A stretch of DNA of 5,108 nt from CAZQSL01 sp964595945 (GTDB lineage: Bacteria; UBP15; UBA6099; JAJRTR01). The position numbers were made by a program, and so were the translations under genes. Location: positions 1-5,108 of the forward strand of contig CAZQSL010000185.1 of NCBI GenBank assembly GCA_964595945.1, given 5' to 3'. Shown one piece after another: positions 1 to 5,108 of the stretch (position 1 is the first letter of the stretch; each line of letters begins with the position of its first letter). The notes beneath the pieces were generated by a model. It made no database searches, was not told where the DNA came from, and was given only the letters and a program-made list of their open reading frames with translations.

Positions 1-542
1 AAATCGTGAAACTCGCGGCAAAAGGCGGCGTCGTGCCCCAGTGCGAAATGGCGCCTGACAAGGTCCCCAGCCAGGAAAAGAAATTCGCGGGAAAATACCC
101 GCCGGAATTCAAAACGAAAGACCTCGGTGGCAATGACCAGTCACCCTCATCGTACAGGGGCGATAAAAACCTGATCCTCGTATTCTGGTCGCCGACATGC
201 TCGCACTGCCGCGCCGAATTGCCACGGCTCGAATATTTCTACCGTAAACTCGCAAAAAAACACAACGTCGAAATCATCGGGCTCGCTCACGTAGTGAAAG
301 GCGATAACCAGCAGAAATTCGAAGACGCCATTCGCAAGATCGTCGAAGCGTCCGGCATCACTTTCCCGGTGGTTTTCGATATCGACAGCGCCATTGCTGA
401 AAAATACGACATCAACGGAGTACCCGCGATCTACATCGTCGGAAAAGACGGAAAGATCAAGAAAGTGATCGAAGGCGAAATGCTGTTCACGGTCGACGCC
501 CTCAGTTGCATCCTGAACAGGATCAAGAAGGAGGAGAAATAA
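1..542 (+). CDS. TlpA/ResA-like thioredoxin-fold protein, C-terminal part (5' end outside window)
   Basis: Probable envelope thiol-disulfide oxidoreductase of the TlpA/ResA/AhpC-TSA superfamily. The reading frame is open to the left edge. The first possible start is a GTG at 6, but no ribosome site can be seen and the first residues are not a signal peptide, so I treat the gene as 5'-truncated. Counting from that GTG, residues 31-55 form the usual lead-in to a TlpA domain. Residues 61-68 read WSPTCSHC, with the redox pair C65/C68. The cis-proline is in the GVPAIYIV strand at P140, followed by the KDGK turn typical of the family. An extra cysteine at residue 13 lies before the domain. The missing upstream part could be a signal peptide or lipobox, or a second domain. 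The stop codon abuts the GTG of the next gene, so the two are very likely cotranscribed. Fold and active site are seen directly; substrate and direction of electron flow are unknown. Confidence 0.86.
   Translation, partial: IVKLAAKGGVVPQCEMAPDKVPSQEKKFAGKYPPEFKTKDLGGNDQSPSSYRGDKNLILVFWSPTCSHCRAELPRLEYFYRKLAKKHNVEIIGLAHVVKGDNQQKFEDAIRKIVEASGITFPVVFDIDSAIAEKYDINGVPAIYIVGKDGKIKKVIEGEMLFTVDALSCILNRIKKEEK
528..536 (+). promoter_or_regulatory. Ribosome binding site fixing the GTG start of the DUF2723 gene
   Basis: AAGGAGGAG is a near-perfect Shine-Dalgarno sequence lying inside the last codons of the thioredoxin-like gene, six bases before the GTG at 543. It supports the non-ATG start, since the next in-frame ATG (codon 47, within the conserved N-terminal motif region) is far too late. 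It also implies translational coupling across the zero-gap junction. Confidence 0.8.
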
Positions 543-3182
543 GTGCGGAGGCTTGCCGCTGGCAAACACCGCAGCGCCGCGGCGGCGGCCATTTTCGTTC
601 TGGCCTTCGCGTTTTACTGCGGCACGGCGGCTCCCGAATTCCTCTTCGACGACAATCCGGAATTCATCGCCTCGGCTCACATGCTCGGCATTACGCACCC
701 GCCCGGCTATCCGGTTTTCTCACTTACTGGCAAACTCACATCTTATCTGATCCCAGGCGAGATCCCTTTCGCCGTCAATCTCGAATCATCCATTGCTGGA
801 GCGGTCGCTGTCACCCTCGCTTTTTTTTTCCTGACAGCCACCGGAACCGGCACTGCGGCCGGAGCGCTCGGCGCGGCTCTTGTATGTTGCGCACGCACCT
901 TCTGGGGCGAAGCCGTCCAGGCAGAAGTTTATGCCAACAACCTCCTTTTCTTCTTCGCCATCCTCAATCTCTCATTGGGACTCAAGGGAGGACGCAGTGA
1001 TACACGCAGGATCGCGGCAATTGCGCTCTTTGCGGGCATCGGACTGATCAATCACTACTCGTTCGCACTCGTCATCCCGGTGATCGCCCTCTACATCTTC
1101 TACATCAATGGACTGAAGGTCCGGCGGCTTGCGGCGATTGCCGCCATCGCCGTTTTCACCGGCGCGCTCGCCCTTTCCGTCACTGCGTATCTGCCACTAC
1201 GCTCAGCCGCAAGCCCCCCGATCAGTTGGAAAAACCAGACTACACCTCGCGGACTCGCAAGCCATCTGAAAGGCGTAGACCGCCGCTCAAAAAACAGCCA
1301 GGTGCCCATCGTCGAAAAGTGGAAGATGACAAAATTCTATTTCACACATCTCTCGCGGCAGTGGTTTCCCTTCTTCCTCGCATTTATCCCCATCGGGATA
1401 TATTCCGGCATCAGGCGTAATGGAGCTCGATATGGACTCATCCTCGCTCTATGGGCCGCACAGTTCTTCGGTTACCTGATACTGCTCAACTACATCTTCA
1501 GCCCGCGCACGGCATTCGTCATGCAGGTGTTCCACATCACCTCGATCGCGCTCGCCGCACTCATCGCCGCCGAAGGCATTCACTTTATCATCAAATGGCA
1601 CCACAGCCGCAAGCTGCCCGCCGGAGCCGTCACCATCATGCTCGCAGCAGCGATCGTCTTTTCAATCAAGGTCAACAGCGCCTACTCAAACTCGCTTCAC
1701 GAGATCATCCCACGCAATTATGTGGACAACATCCTGAGGACTGTCGAACGAGACGGCATCGTGTTTTCCCATCTCGAAACCGACTCATTCCCAATATCAC
1801 TCACACGCGCCGTCTACGGCAAACGCCGCGACATTCTGCTCTTCGGCAACCAGGGCGACCGCGCCGAGGCCATCTATACAGAGGGAAAACTCGGCGGAGT
1901 CGACAAACAGCTTCTTTATCTGACCGATGTCGAGTCACATGTCCTTCGCTACATGAATACCGAACGCCCCATTTATTTCACCGTCCGCCGCAACCTCACT
2001 TCCATCCCCGGCTCATTCATGCTCACCAATGGACTGCTCTACAAACTCAACCCCAATGTCGAACGCCTCATCCGCTTCGATCCATGGAAAACTATCGACA
2101 TGAAGGGCATCGACCTCAACATCAAGACCTATGACTATAACACGATCAACGTGATTGACAAATATTACATCATGCACGCCGAACGTTACATCGAAGAACA
2201 AAATATCGAAAAAGCTATTTCACTGTTCGACGACATCCTGAAATTCAATCCGAAATCCAGTTATCTGCACGCATCGATCGCTGCCATCTACATCTCTATC
2301 GGACGCTACGACTACGCCCGCAGAGAGTACGAGGCCGCCCTCGGATGCGAACTCGAAAGCGCCGAACTCGGCCTCGAATCAGTCGCCATCTACAACAACC
2401 TTTCATATCTGTACGGTCGCGCGGGGATGCAGGAAAAAGCACTCGAAATGATCGAAAACGCTGTCGAACTCTCCCCGAAATCACCCGTCCTGCTGGTCAA
2501 TCTCGGCAAGACTTACTGGCAGATGGACAAGTGCCCCCAAGCCATCCCCACCCTCAACAACGCTCTGAAATACGGAAAAGACCTCGCCTCACTCCGCAAC
2601 ATACTCGGCATCTGCTACGAAAAAGGCAAAAAATTCGACAAAGCCGAGCGCGAATACAAACGCGCGCTCTCTCTCGACCCCAACATGCCCGATGTCTACC
2701 GCGATTTCGGCATCTACAATCTTTATACAGCCGGCAATACCACATACGCCGTCATGCTGCTCGAACGTTACCTCACCCTCGCCAGGGAAAACGCAACCGA
2801 CGTGGGCGAAATCCACGCGACTATCGGATTTGTACTAAGCAGGGACAACAAGTGCGAAGCCGCTCTGCCGCACTTCGACAAGGCGCTGCGCTTCGGCGCG
2901 GACACCACCCGCCGTCGCCGCGCCATGATCCACTCCGGCATCGCCTCATGCCAATCCACCCTCGGCAACGACTCCGCCGCCCGCAAAGCCTTCGACATGG
3001 GCAAAGACTACGCCGACGACTACCCCGAAATACTCCGCGACTATGCCGCCTGGCTCGAATCCCGCGGCGACAATTCAAACGCCATCCCCTTGTACGATCA
3101 ATACCTGAAACTCAACCCCATCGCTAAAGACAGATACGAAATCGAAAACAAGTTGATAATTATGAAAAACAAATTACAATAA
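543..3182 (+). CDS. DUF2723 (TMEM260-like) multi-pass membrane glycosyltransferase-type protein with C-terminal TPR repeats
   Basis: 879 residues, GTG start with a strong ribosome site. The N-terminal ~380 residues are a polytopic membrane domain with about ten or eleven hydrophobic segments (about 12-29, 80-98, 104-118, 133-147, 157-190, 194-216, 272-290, 297-319, 328-350, 360-378). Family hallmarks are an acidic loop at 36-41 (DDNPEF), then HPPGYP at 52-57, and WGEAVQAEVYANN at 121-133. This is the DUF2723 family; its eukaryotic member TMEM260 is a protein O-mannosyltransferase of GT-C type. Residues 380-535 form a soluble region that is probably extracytoplasmic. Residues 540-860 hold about nine TPR-like units (starting near 540, 574, 615, 649, 683, 717, 756, 794 and 828). 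By analogy it may transfer sugar from a lipid carrier to a protein or glycan; donor and acceptor are unknown. The acidic motif differs from the commoner DSGEF form. A nine-T run occurs at 821-829, but the frame is intact. Confidence 0.88.
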   Translation: MRRLAAGKHRSAAAAAIFVLAFAFYCGTAAPEFLFDDNPEFIASAHMLGITHPPGYPVFSLTGKLTSYLIPGEIPFAVNLESSIAGAVAVTLAFFFLTATGTGTAAGALGAALVCCARTFWGEAVQAEVYANNLLFFFAILNLSLGLKGGRSDTRRIAAIALFAGIGLINHYSFALVIPVIALYIFYINGLKVRRLAAIAAIAVFTGALALSVTAYLPLRSAASPPISWKNQTTPRGLASHLKGVDRRSKNSQVPIVEKWKMTKFYFTHLSRQWFPFFLAFIPIGIYSGIRRNGARYGLILALWAAQFFGYLILLNYIFSPRTAFVMQVFHITSIALAALIAAEGIHFIIKWHHSRKLPAGAVTIMLAAAIVFSIKVNSAYSNSLHEIIPRNYVDNILRTVERDGIVFSHLETDSFPISLTRAVYGKRRDILLFGNQGDRAEAIYTEGKLGGVDKQLLYLTDVESHVLRYMNTERPIYFTVRRNLTSIPGSFMLTNGLLYKLNPNVERLIRFDPWKTIDMKGIDLNIKTYDYNTINVIDKYYIMHAERYIEEQNIEKAISLFDDILKFNPKSSYLHASIAAIYISIGRYDYARREYEAALGCELESAELGLESVAIYNNLSYLYGRAGMQEKALEMIENAVELSPKSPVLLVNLGKTYWQMDKCPQAIPTLNNALKYGKDLASLRNILGICYEKGKKFDKAEREYKRALSLDPNMPDVYRDFGIYNLYTAGNTTYAVMLLERYLTLARENATDVGEIHATIGFVLSRDNKCEAALPHFDKALRFGADTTRRRRAMIHSGIASCQSTLGNDSAARKAFDMGKDYADDYPEILRDYAAWLESRGDNSNAIPLYDQYLKLNPIAKDRYEIENKLIIMKNKLQ

Positions 3183-3198
3183 TCACACAACAACAAAC

Positions 3199-3204
3199 GG
3201 GAGG
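3199..3204 (+). promoter_or_regulatory. Ribosome binding site of the small double-CxxC gene
   Basis: GGGAGG lies four bases before the ATG at 3209, in the 26-base gap after the DUF2723 stop codon. Its strength is the main evidence that this 67-codon frame is a real gene. No promoter is evident in the short gap, which argues for cotranscription with the upstream genes. Confidence 0.75.
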
Positions 3205-3208
3205 AACA

Positions 3209-3412
3209 ATGGCCGAGATCACCGAAAAAGACCGCCAGCAGGCAAAAAAATGCCTCCAGTGTCCAGTATGTTCCAAGGCACGCGAAAAACAGAAGGGTTT
3301 CGCCTACTGGTTCGTCAAAACAATCGAAGGCGGCATCTGCCCCATGTGCAAATCCTACGAAGTGGTATATGGCCGGAAAGCCCACGAACCACTAAAAAAA
3401 GTTGCTGATTGA
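3209..3412 (+). CDS. Small double-CxxC (putative zinc ribbon) protein of unknown function
   Basis: 67 residues, probably cytoplasmic, with no signal peptide or membrane segment. Cysteines at C15, C18 and C21 form CxxCxxC (CLQCPVC), and C44/C47 form a second knuckle (CPMC). The spacing suits one zinc site of zinc-ribbon type, with one spare cysteine in the first cluster. Between and after the knuckles lie an aromatic stretch (AYWFVK, 32-37), a glycine pair before the second knuckle, and a basic tail with YGRKAHEP (54-61). I do not recognise a named family. It has a strong ribosome site and a typical ATG, and lies 26 bases after the DUF2723 gene, so it is probably the last gene of that operon. 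It could be a nucleic-acid-binding or adaptor zinc protein, or a rubredoxin-like metal knuckle; nothing visible decides between these. The call as a gene is fairly firm; the function is not. Confidence 0.78.
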   Translation: MAEITEKDRQQAKKCLQCPVCSKAREKQKGFAYWFVKTIEGGICPMCKSYEVVYGRKAHEPLKKVAD

Positions 3413-3434
3413 ATAACACCGAAATAACTTTTTT
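3395..3434 (+). terminator. Possible weak terminator: A/T-rich inverted repeat ending in a T run
   Basis: AAAAAAGTT (3395-3403) and AACTTTTTT (3426-3434) are perfect 9-base inverted repeats with a 22-base loop that contains the stop codon of the small gene. The right arm ends in six Ts. The stem has only one G-C pair, so it would be a poor intrinsic terminator, and the match may be partly a by-product of the A and T runs. It sits where the upstream operon would end and just before the -35 element of the next gene. Confidence 0.3.
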
Positions 3435-3435
3435 C

Positions 3436-3464
3436 TTGTCATGCGCGCCAGTATGTGATATTTT
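3436..3464 (+). promoter_or_regulatory. Sigma70-like promoter of the response regulator gene
   Basis: TTGTCA at 3436-3441 matches five of six bases of the -35 consensus. After a 17-base spacer, TATTTT at 3459-3464 matches four of six bases of the -10 consensus and is preceded by a TG one base upstream (extended -10, 3456-3457). Transcription would start near 3471, leaving a leader of about 40 bases before the ATG at 3514. The region is AT-rich compared with the genes on either side. Assigned by consensus matching only. Confidence 0.5.
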
Positions 3465-3513
3465 TCATTATGTGCAATTTACATGGCGTTACTGGCTCGA
3501 TATCCGAGGTACT

Positions 3514-3954
3514 ATGAACAACATAACCATATTGATCGTCGAAGATAATCCCGACCATGCCGAACTCACGGTGCTCGCCCTCAAAAAGGCTGGCGCTGAC
3601 GAGCACAACTACCATCTCGTCGTATGTGACGATGGCGAAAAAGCTCTCGACTATCTCAGCAAACAGGATCATTCCACCCCACGACTGATCCTGCTCGATG
3701 TCAAACTCCCGGGCATCGACGGACTCGATGTACTCAGACACATCAAGGAATCCAAGACCCTGCGCCGCATCCCTGTCGTAATCCTCACCACCTCTGACCG
3801 CCCCGAGGATATCAACAAGGCTTACCTGCACCATGCCAACAGCTTTCTGACAAAACCCGTTGGGCACAGAGAATTCATGAAAAAAATCGCCGATCTCAGA
3901 CATTACTGGATTTCGGTCAACGAACCATACCGGAGTGTCGCACCGGCAAACTGA
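3514..3954 (+). CDS. Single-domain response regulator, Rcp1-type (CheY-like receiver)
   Basis: 146 residues, one receiver domain with no output domain. The acidic pocket is E10/D11 in ILIVEDNPDH, the phosphoacceptor is D62 in LILLDVKLPGIDG, the switch threonine is T92 in VVILTTSD, and the conserved lysine is K114 in FLTKPV. All residues needed for phosphorylation are present. The C-terminal YW-x(3)-NEP ending (residues 135-141) is typical of the Rcp1 subgroup, stand-alone receivers often paired with phytochrome-like or hybrid histidine kinases. I chose the ATG at 3514 because GAGGT lies just upstream (3506-3510) and the domain starts at once; a TTG-started extension from 3409 would cross the promoter and the upstream stop codon. 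No kinase gene is in view, so the input signal and target are unknown. The gene seems to be its own transcription unit, with a promoter upstream and a strong terminator downstream. Confidence 0.93.
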   Translation: MNNITILIVEDNPDHAELTVLALKKAGADEHNYHLVVCDDGEKALDYLSKQDHSTPRLILLDVKLPGIDGLDVLRHIKESKTLRRIPVVILTTSDRPEDINKAYLHHANSFLTKPVGHREFMKKIADLRHYWISVNEPYRSVAPAN

Positions 3955-4023
3955 TGGTTGACCACTATCAAACAAATGTCTTCCTGATTACCCCTGAAAC
4001 TCAGATTTGTCACAAATGTATTA
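3955..4023. other. Convergent intergenic segment with short repeats
   Basis: This AT-rich spacer lies before the terminator stem. It holds a direct repeat ACAAATGT (3972-3979 and 4012-4019) and a short palindrome ATTTGT-C-ACAAAT (4005-4017). No convincing reading frame or promoter was seen. The repeats are short enough to be chance in AT-rich DNA, or the palindrome may add to transcript-end structure on the minus strand. Confidence 0.3.
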
Positions 4024-4059
4024 CACGGCGGTGGAGTCTCTGCCTCCCGCCGTGTTTTT
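4024..4059 (+). terminator. Strong intrinsic terminator after the response regulator
   Basis: CACGGCGG (4024-4031) pairs perfectly with CCGCCGTG (4047-4054). The stem can extend inward by GAG/CTC (4034-4036 with 4044-4046) past a two-base bulge, and TTTTT follows at 4055-4059. This is a classic rho-independent terminator for plus-strand transcription. The same hairpin read on the minus strand lacks a good U run (TAATACATTT follows), so it would only weakly terminate the converging methyltransferase operon. Confidence 0.88.
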
Positions 4060-4080
4060 ACGTATGACAGCGGATCGACA

Positions 4081-4701
4081 TCACACTTTCAACGCGCCCA
4101 CATAATAAAAAGCGGATTCGTCGATAAAATCAGTTATCGAGAAACCCGTATTCTCAAGCATTTCAACCATTTCGATATTTTCTGGCAACATATCATTTTT
4201 GACCGAGTCGTGTTTTGCGTGGTGGTTGTTAAGTTCGTCCTTCGATGCGAAATGCGACACGGCCAGCCGTCCTCCGGGTTTGAGCATAAGCGCGATTTTT
4301 TCGAGTGTCGAGGGTTTATCCTCAAAATGGGGAAAGCATGAAAAACATATCACGATATCCGCCACAGAGTCGCCGAGGGAACAATGCCGTATGTTCTCGC
4401 AGAGGAAATGAATGCCTGTGGCGGCATTGTGTTCGCGGTTGTGGCGAATCATTTCATCCGAGTAATCCACTTCGTAGAGAGTGCCGCCGGGCATGATACG
4501 CCGGGTGATTTCCGGCACAAGTATCCCCGCGCCGCATCCGGCATCGATGACCGTTGCGCCCTGCCACATCGACACGAACTCGAAGAGCCGCTCGAACTCA
4601 GCCGCGAACTTGTCATACTTGCCTGTCGTCGCGTCGAGGTAAAACATGTCGTGCCACTTCGCGGCGTGCATGTTGAAGAACTGCTTTTTGTCCATGGTCA
4701 T
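4081..4701 (-). CDS. Class I SAM-dependent methyltransferase
   Basis: 206 residues, soluble, Rossmann-fold methyltransferase of the Methyltransf_11/25 or UbiE-like type. Motif I is VIDAGCGAGI (51-60, SAM binding), the acidic end of strand 2 is in LYEVDY (75-80, D79), motif II-like DIVICFSCFPHFED spans 116-129, and LKPGGRL is at 140-146. The N-terminal FFNMHAAKWHDM (8-19) resembles the substrate-cap lead-in of this type. A His-rich stretch follows strand 5: H150, H160, H161, H164. Starts considered were TTG at 4704, ATG at 4701 and ATG at 4695. I chose ATG at 4701 because AGGAG (4711-4707) is five bases away and the start overlaps the permease stop as TGATG. The overlap implies cotranslation with a metal-ion importer, so a link to metal homeostasis is plausible, but the substrate cannot be read from the sequence. 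It could equally be a small-molecule methyltransferase unrelated to metals. Confidence 0.9.
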   Translation of the reverse strand: MTMDKKQFFNMHAAKWHDMFYLDATTGKYDKFAAEFERLFEFVSMWQGATVIDAGCGAGILVPEITRRIMPGGTLYEVDYSDEMIRHNREHNAATGIHFLCENIRHCSLGDSVADIVICFSCFPHFEDKPSTLEKIALMLKPGGRLAVSHFASKDELNNHHAKHDSVKNDMLPENIEMVEMLENTGFSITDFIDESAFYYVGALKV

Positions 4702-5108
4702 CAACTCTCCTGGTGGGTTTTATTTGATCGCGCCGCGATTGTCCACAGACGTACGCCGATGAACATGGCTGTCGATGTAAGTGCAATCGTTGCACCTGAC
4801 GGAGTATTGAAATAGTAAGAGAAAACAAAGCCGGCGAGGCACGATACGAGGCCGAAAACGGCAGAAAACAGATATGCGGCGCGAAGTGTGCGGGCAATGA
4901 GTGCGGCCGCAGCGCCGGGCTGCACGATGAGTGTGAATATCAGCATGCCGCCGACCGTCTGCATGTTGGCCGAAACAACAGCACCGGTCGCCGCGAGGAT
5001 CGCATAGAGTACGAATTTGTCCGGCACGCCGGAAAGCATCGCAAGCCGGCGGTGGAAAAGTACACTCTGGATTTCTTTGCCAAGTGCTGCGACGAAGATC
5101 ACGATCCC
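4701..5108 (-). CDS. Metal-ion ABC transporter permease, ABC-3 (ZnuB/MntB/TroC) family, C-terminal half
   Basis: The last 135 residues of an inner-membrane permease; the frame is open through the window edge at 5108, so the N-terminal half is missing (family members are usually about 260-290 residues). Apparent starts such as the GTG at 5102 are internal codons. The hydrophobic segments, the LSGVPDKF stretch after a cytoplasmic loop, the core MQTVGGMLIFTLIVQPGAAA (20 residues), and the late SYYFNTPSGATIAL segment are typical of ABC-3 permeases that import Zn, Mn or Fe with a substrate-binding protein and an ATPase. The other subunits are expected upstream on the minus strand, outside the window. 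The specific metal cannot be told from this half. The stop codon shares one base with the methyltransferase start, and the ribosome site of that gene lies inside the last codons of this one. Confidence 0.9.
   Translation of the reverse strand, partial: GIVIFVAALGKEIQSVLFHRRLAMLSGVPDKFVLYAILAATGAVVSANMQTVGGMLIFTLIVQPGAAAALIARTLRAAYLFSAVFGLVSCLAGFVFSYYFNTPSGATIALTSTAMFIGVRLWTIAARSNKTHQES
4707..4711 (-). promoter_or_regulatory. Ribosome binding site of the methyltransferase gene, within the permease end
   Basis: On the minus strand AGGAG (4711 to 4707) is five bases before the ATG at 4701 and only two before the TTG at 4704, which decides the start in favour of the ATG. Because it lies in the last permease codons, ribosomes ending there can restart on the TGATG overlap. 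Confidence 0.7.

Noticed and set aside
147..698. 183-codon minus-strand frame opposite the thioredoxin-like gene
   Set aside because: Runs antisense to clear CSHC and GVPA motifs and across the gene junction; no family signature.
506..1000. Frame-shifted 164-codon plus-strand frame across the TlpA/DUF2723 junction
   Set aside because: Its sequence is Arg/His/Ser-rich and low in known motifs, as expected for a shadow of the real frame; it has no ribosome site of its own.
1451..2134. 227-codon alternative plus-strand frame inside the DUF2723 gene
   Set aside because: Composition is dominated by Arg, His, Pro and Gln from C-rich third positions read out of frame; the true frame encodes recognisable domains.
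2345..3127. 260-codon alternative plus-strand frame across the TPR region
   Set aside because: Extremely Arg-rich shadow of the repeat-bearing frame; no motif or ribosome site supports it.
3409..3513. TTG-started 35-codon N-terminal extension of the response regulator
   Set aside because: It overlaps the stop of the small gene, has no ribosome site, spans the likely promoter and adds residues that receivers lack.
3439..3975. 178-codon minus-strand frame opposite the response regulator
   Set aside because: The plus strand holds a full receiver domain with all key residues; the antisense frame has none and crosses the promoter region.
4005..4017. ATTTGT-C-ACAAAT palindrome as a regulator binding site
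   Set aside because: It lies between converging genes, away from any start, and is short enough to arise by chance in AT-rich spacer DNA; kept only as a low-confidence note.
4384..4815. 143-codon plus-strand frame opposite the methyltransferase and permease
   Set aside because: Shadow of two well-supported minus-strand genes, with no ribosome site or motif.

Overview
The window is ordinary protein-coding bacterial DNA with no RNA genes, CRISPR array, insertion sequence or phage feature that I can see. By eye the base composition is moderately GC-rich, with a preference for C in the third codon position of the plus-strand genes. Strong GGAGG-type ribosome sites, a periplasmic-type TlpA-like thioredoxin and a DUF2723 membrane transferase fused to TPR repeats suggest a Gram-negative bacterium, plausibly from a deep or candidate lineage (FCB/PVC-like or a former deltaproteobacterial group). 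That placement is inference only, because the window has no marker gene.

Layout. Positions 1-542 (+) hold the C-terminal part of a TlpA/ResA-like thioredoxin-fold protein cut by the window edge. Its stop codon is followed with no gap by a 879-residue DUF2723/TMEM260-like membrane protein with about nine C-terminal TPR units (543-3182, +). A 67-residue protein with two CxxC knuckles follows 26 bases later (3209-3412, +). These three genes look like one transcription unit. A recognisable sigma70-like promoter (3436-3464) then drives a single-domain Rcp1-type response regulator (3514-3954, +), which ends at a strong intrinsic terminator (4024-4059).

The right-hand part is on the minus strand and converges on that terminator. 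The C-terminal half of an ABC-3 family metal-ion permease (4701-5108, cut by the window edge) overlaps by one base (TGATG) the start of a class I SAM-dependent methyltransferase (4081-4701). The two are therefore probably translated in a coupled way.

How the genes may work together. The left operon combines a likely envelope thiol-redox protein, a likely lipid-linked-sugar-dependent glycosyltransferase and a small putative zinc-binding protein, so an envelope or protein-modification role is plausible. The right operon joins a Zn/Mn/Fe-type importer to a methyltransferase with a His-rich stretch. The response regulator has no kinase partner in view. I see no clear new defence or mobile system. 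The most interesting items are the permease-methyltransferase coupling, the small double-CxxC protein and the altered acidic motif of the DUF2723 protein.
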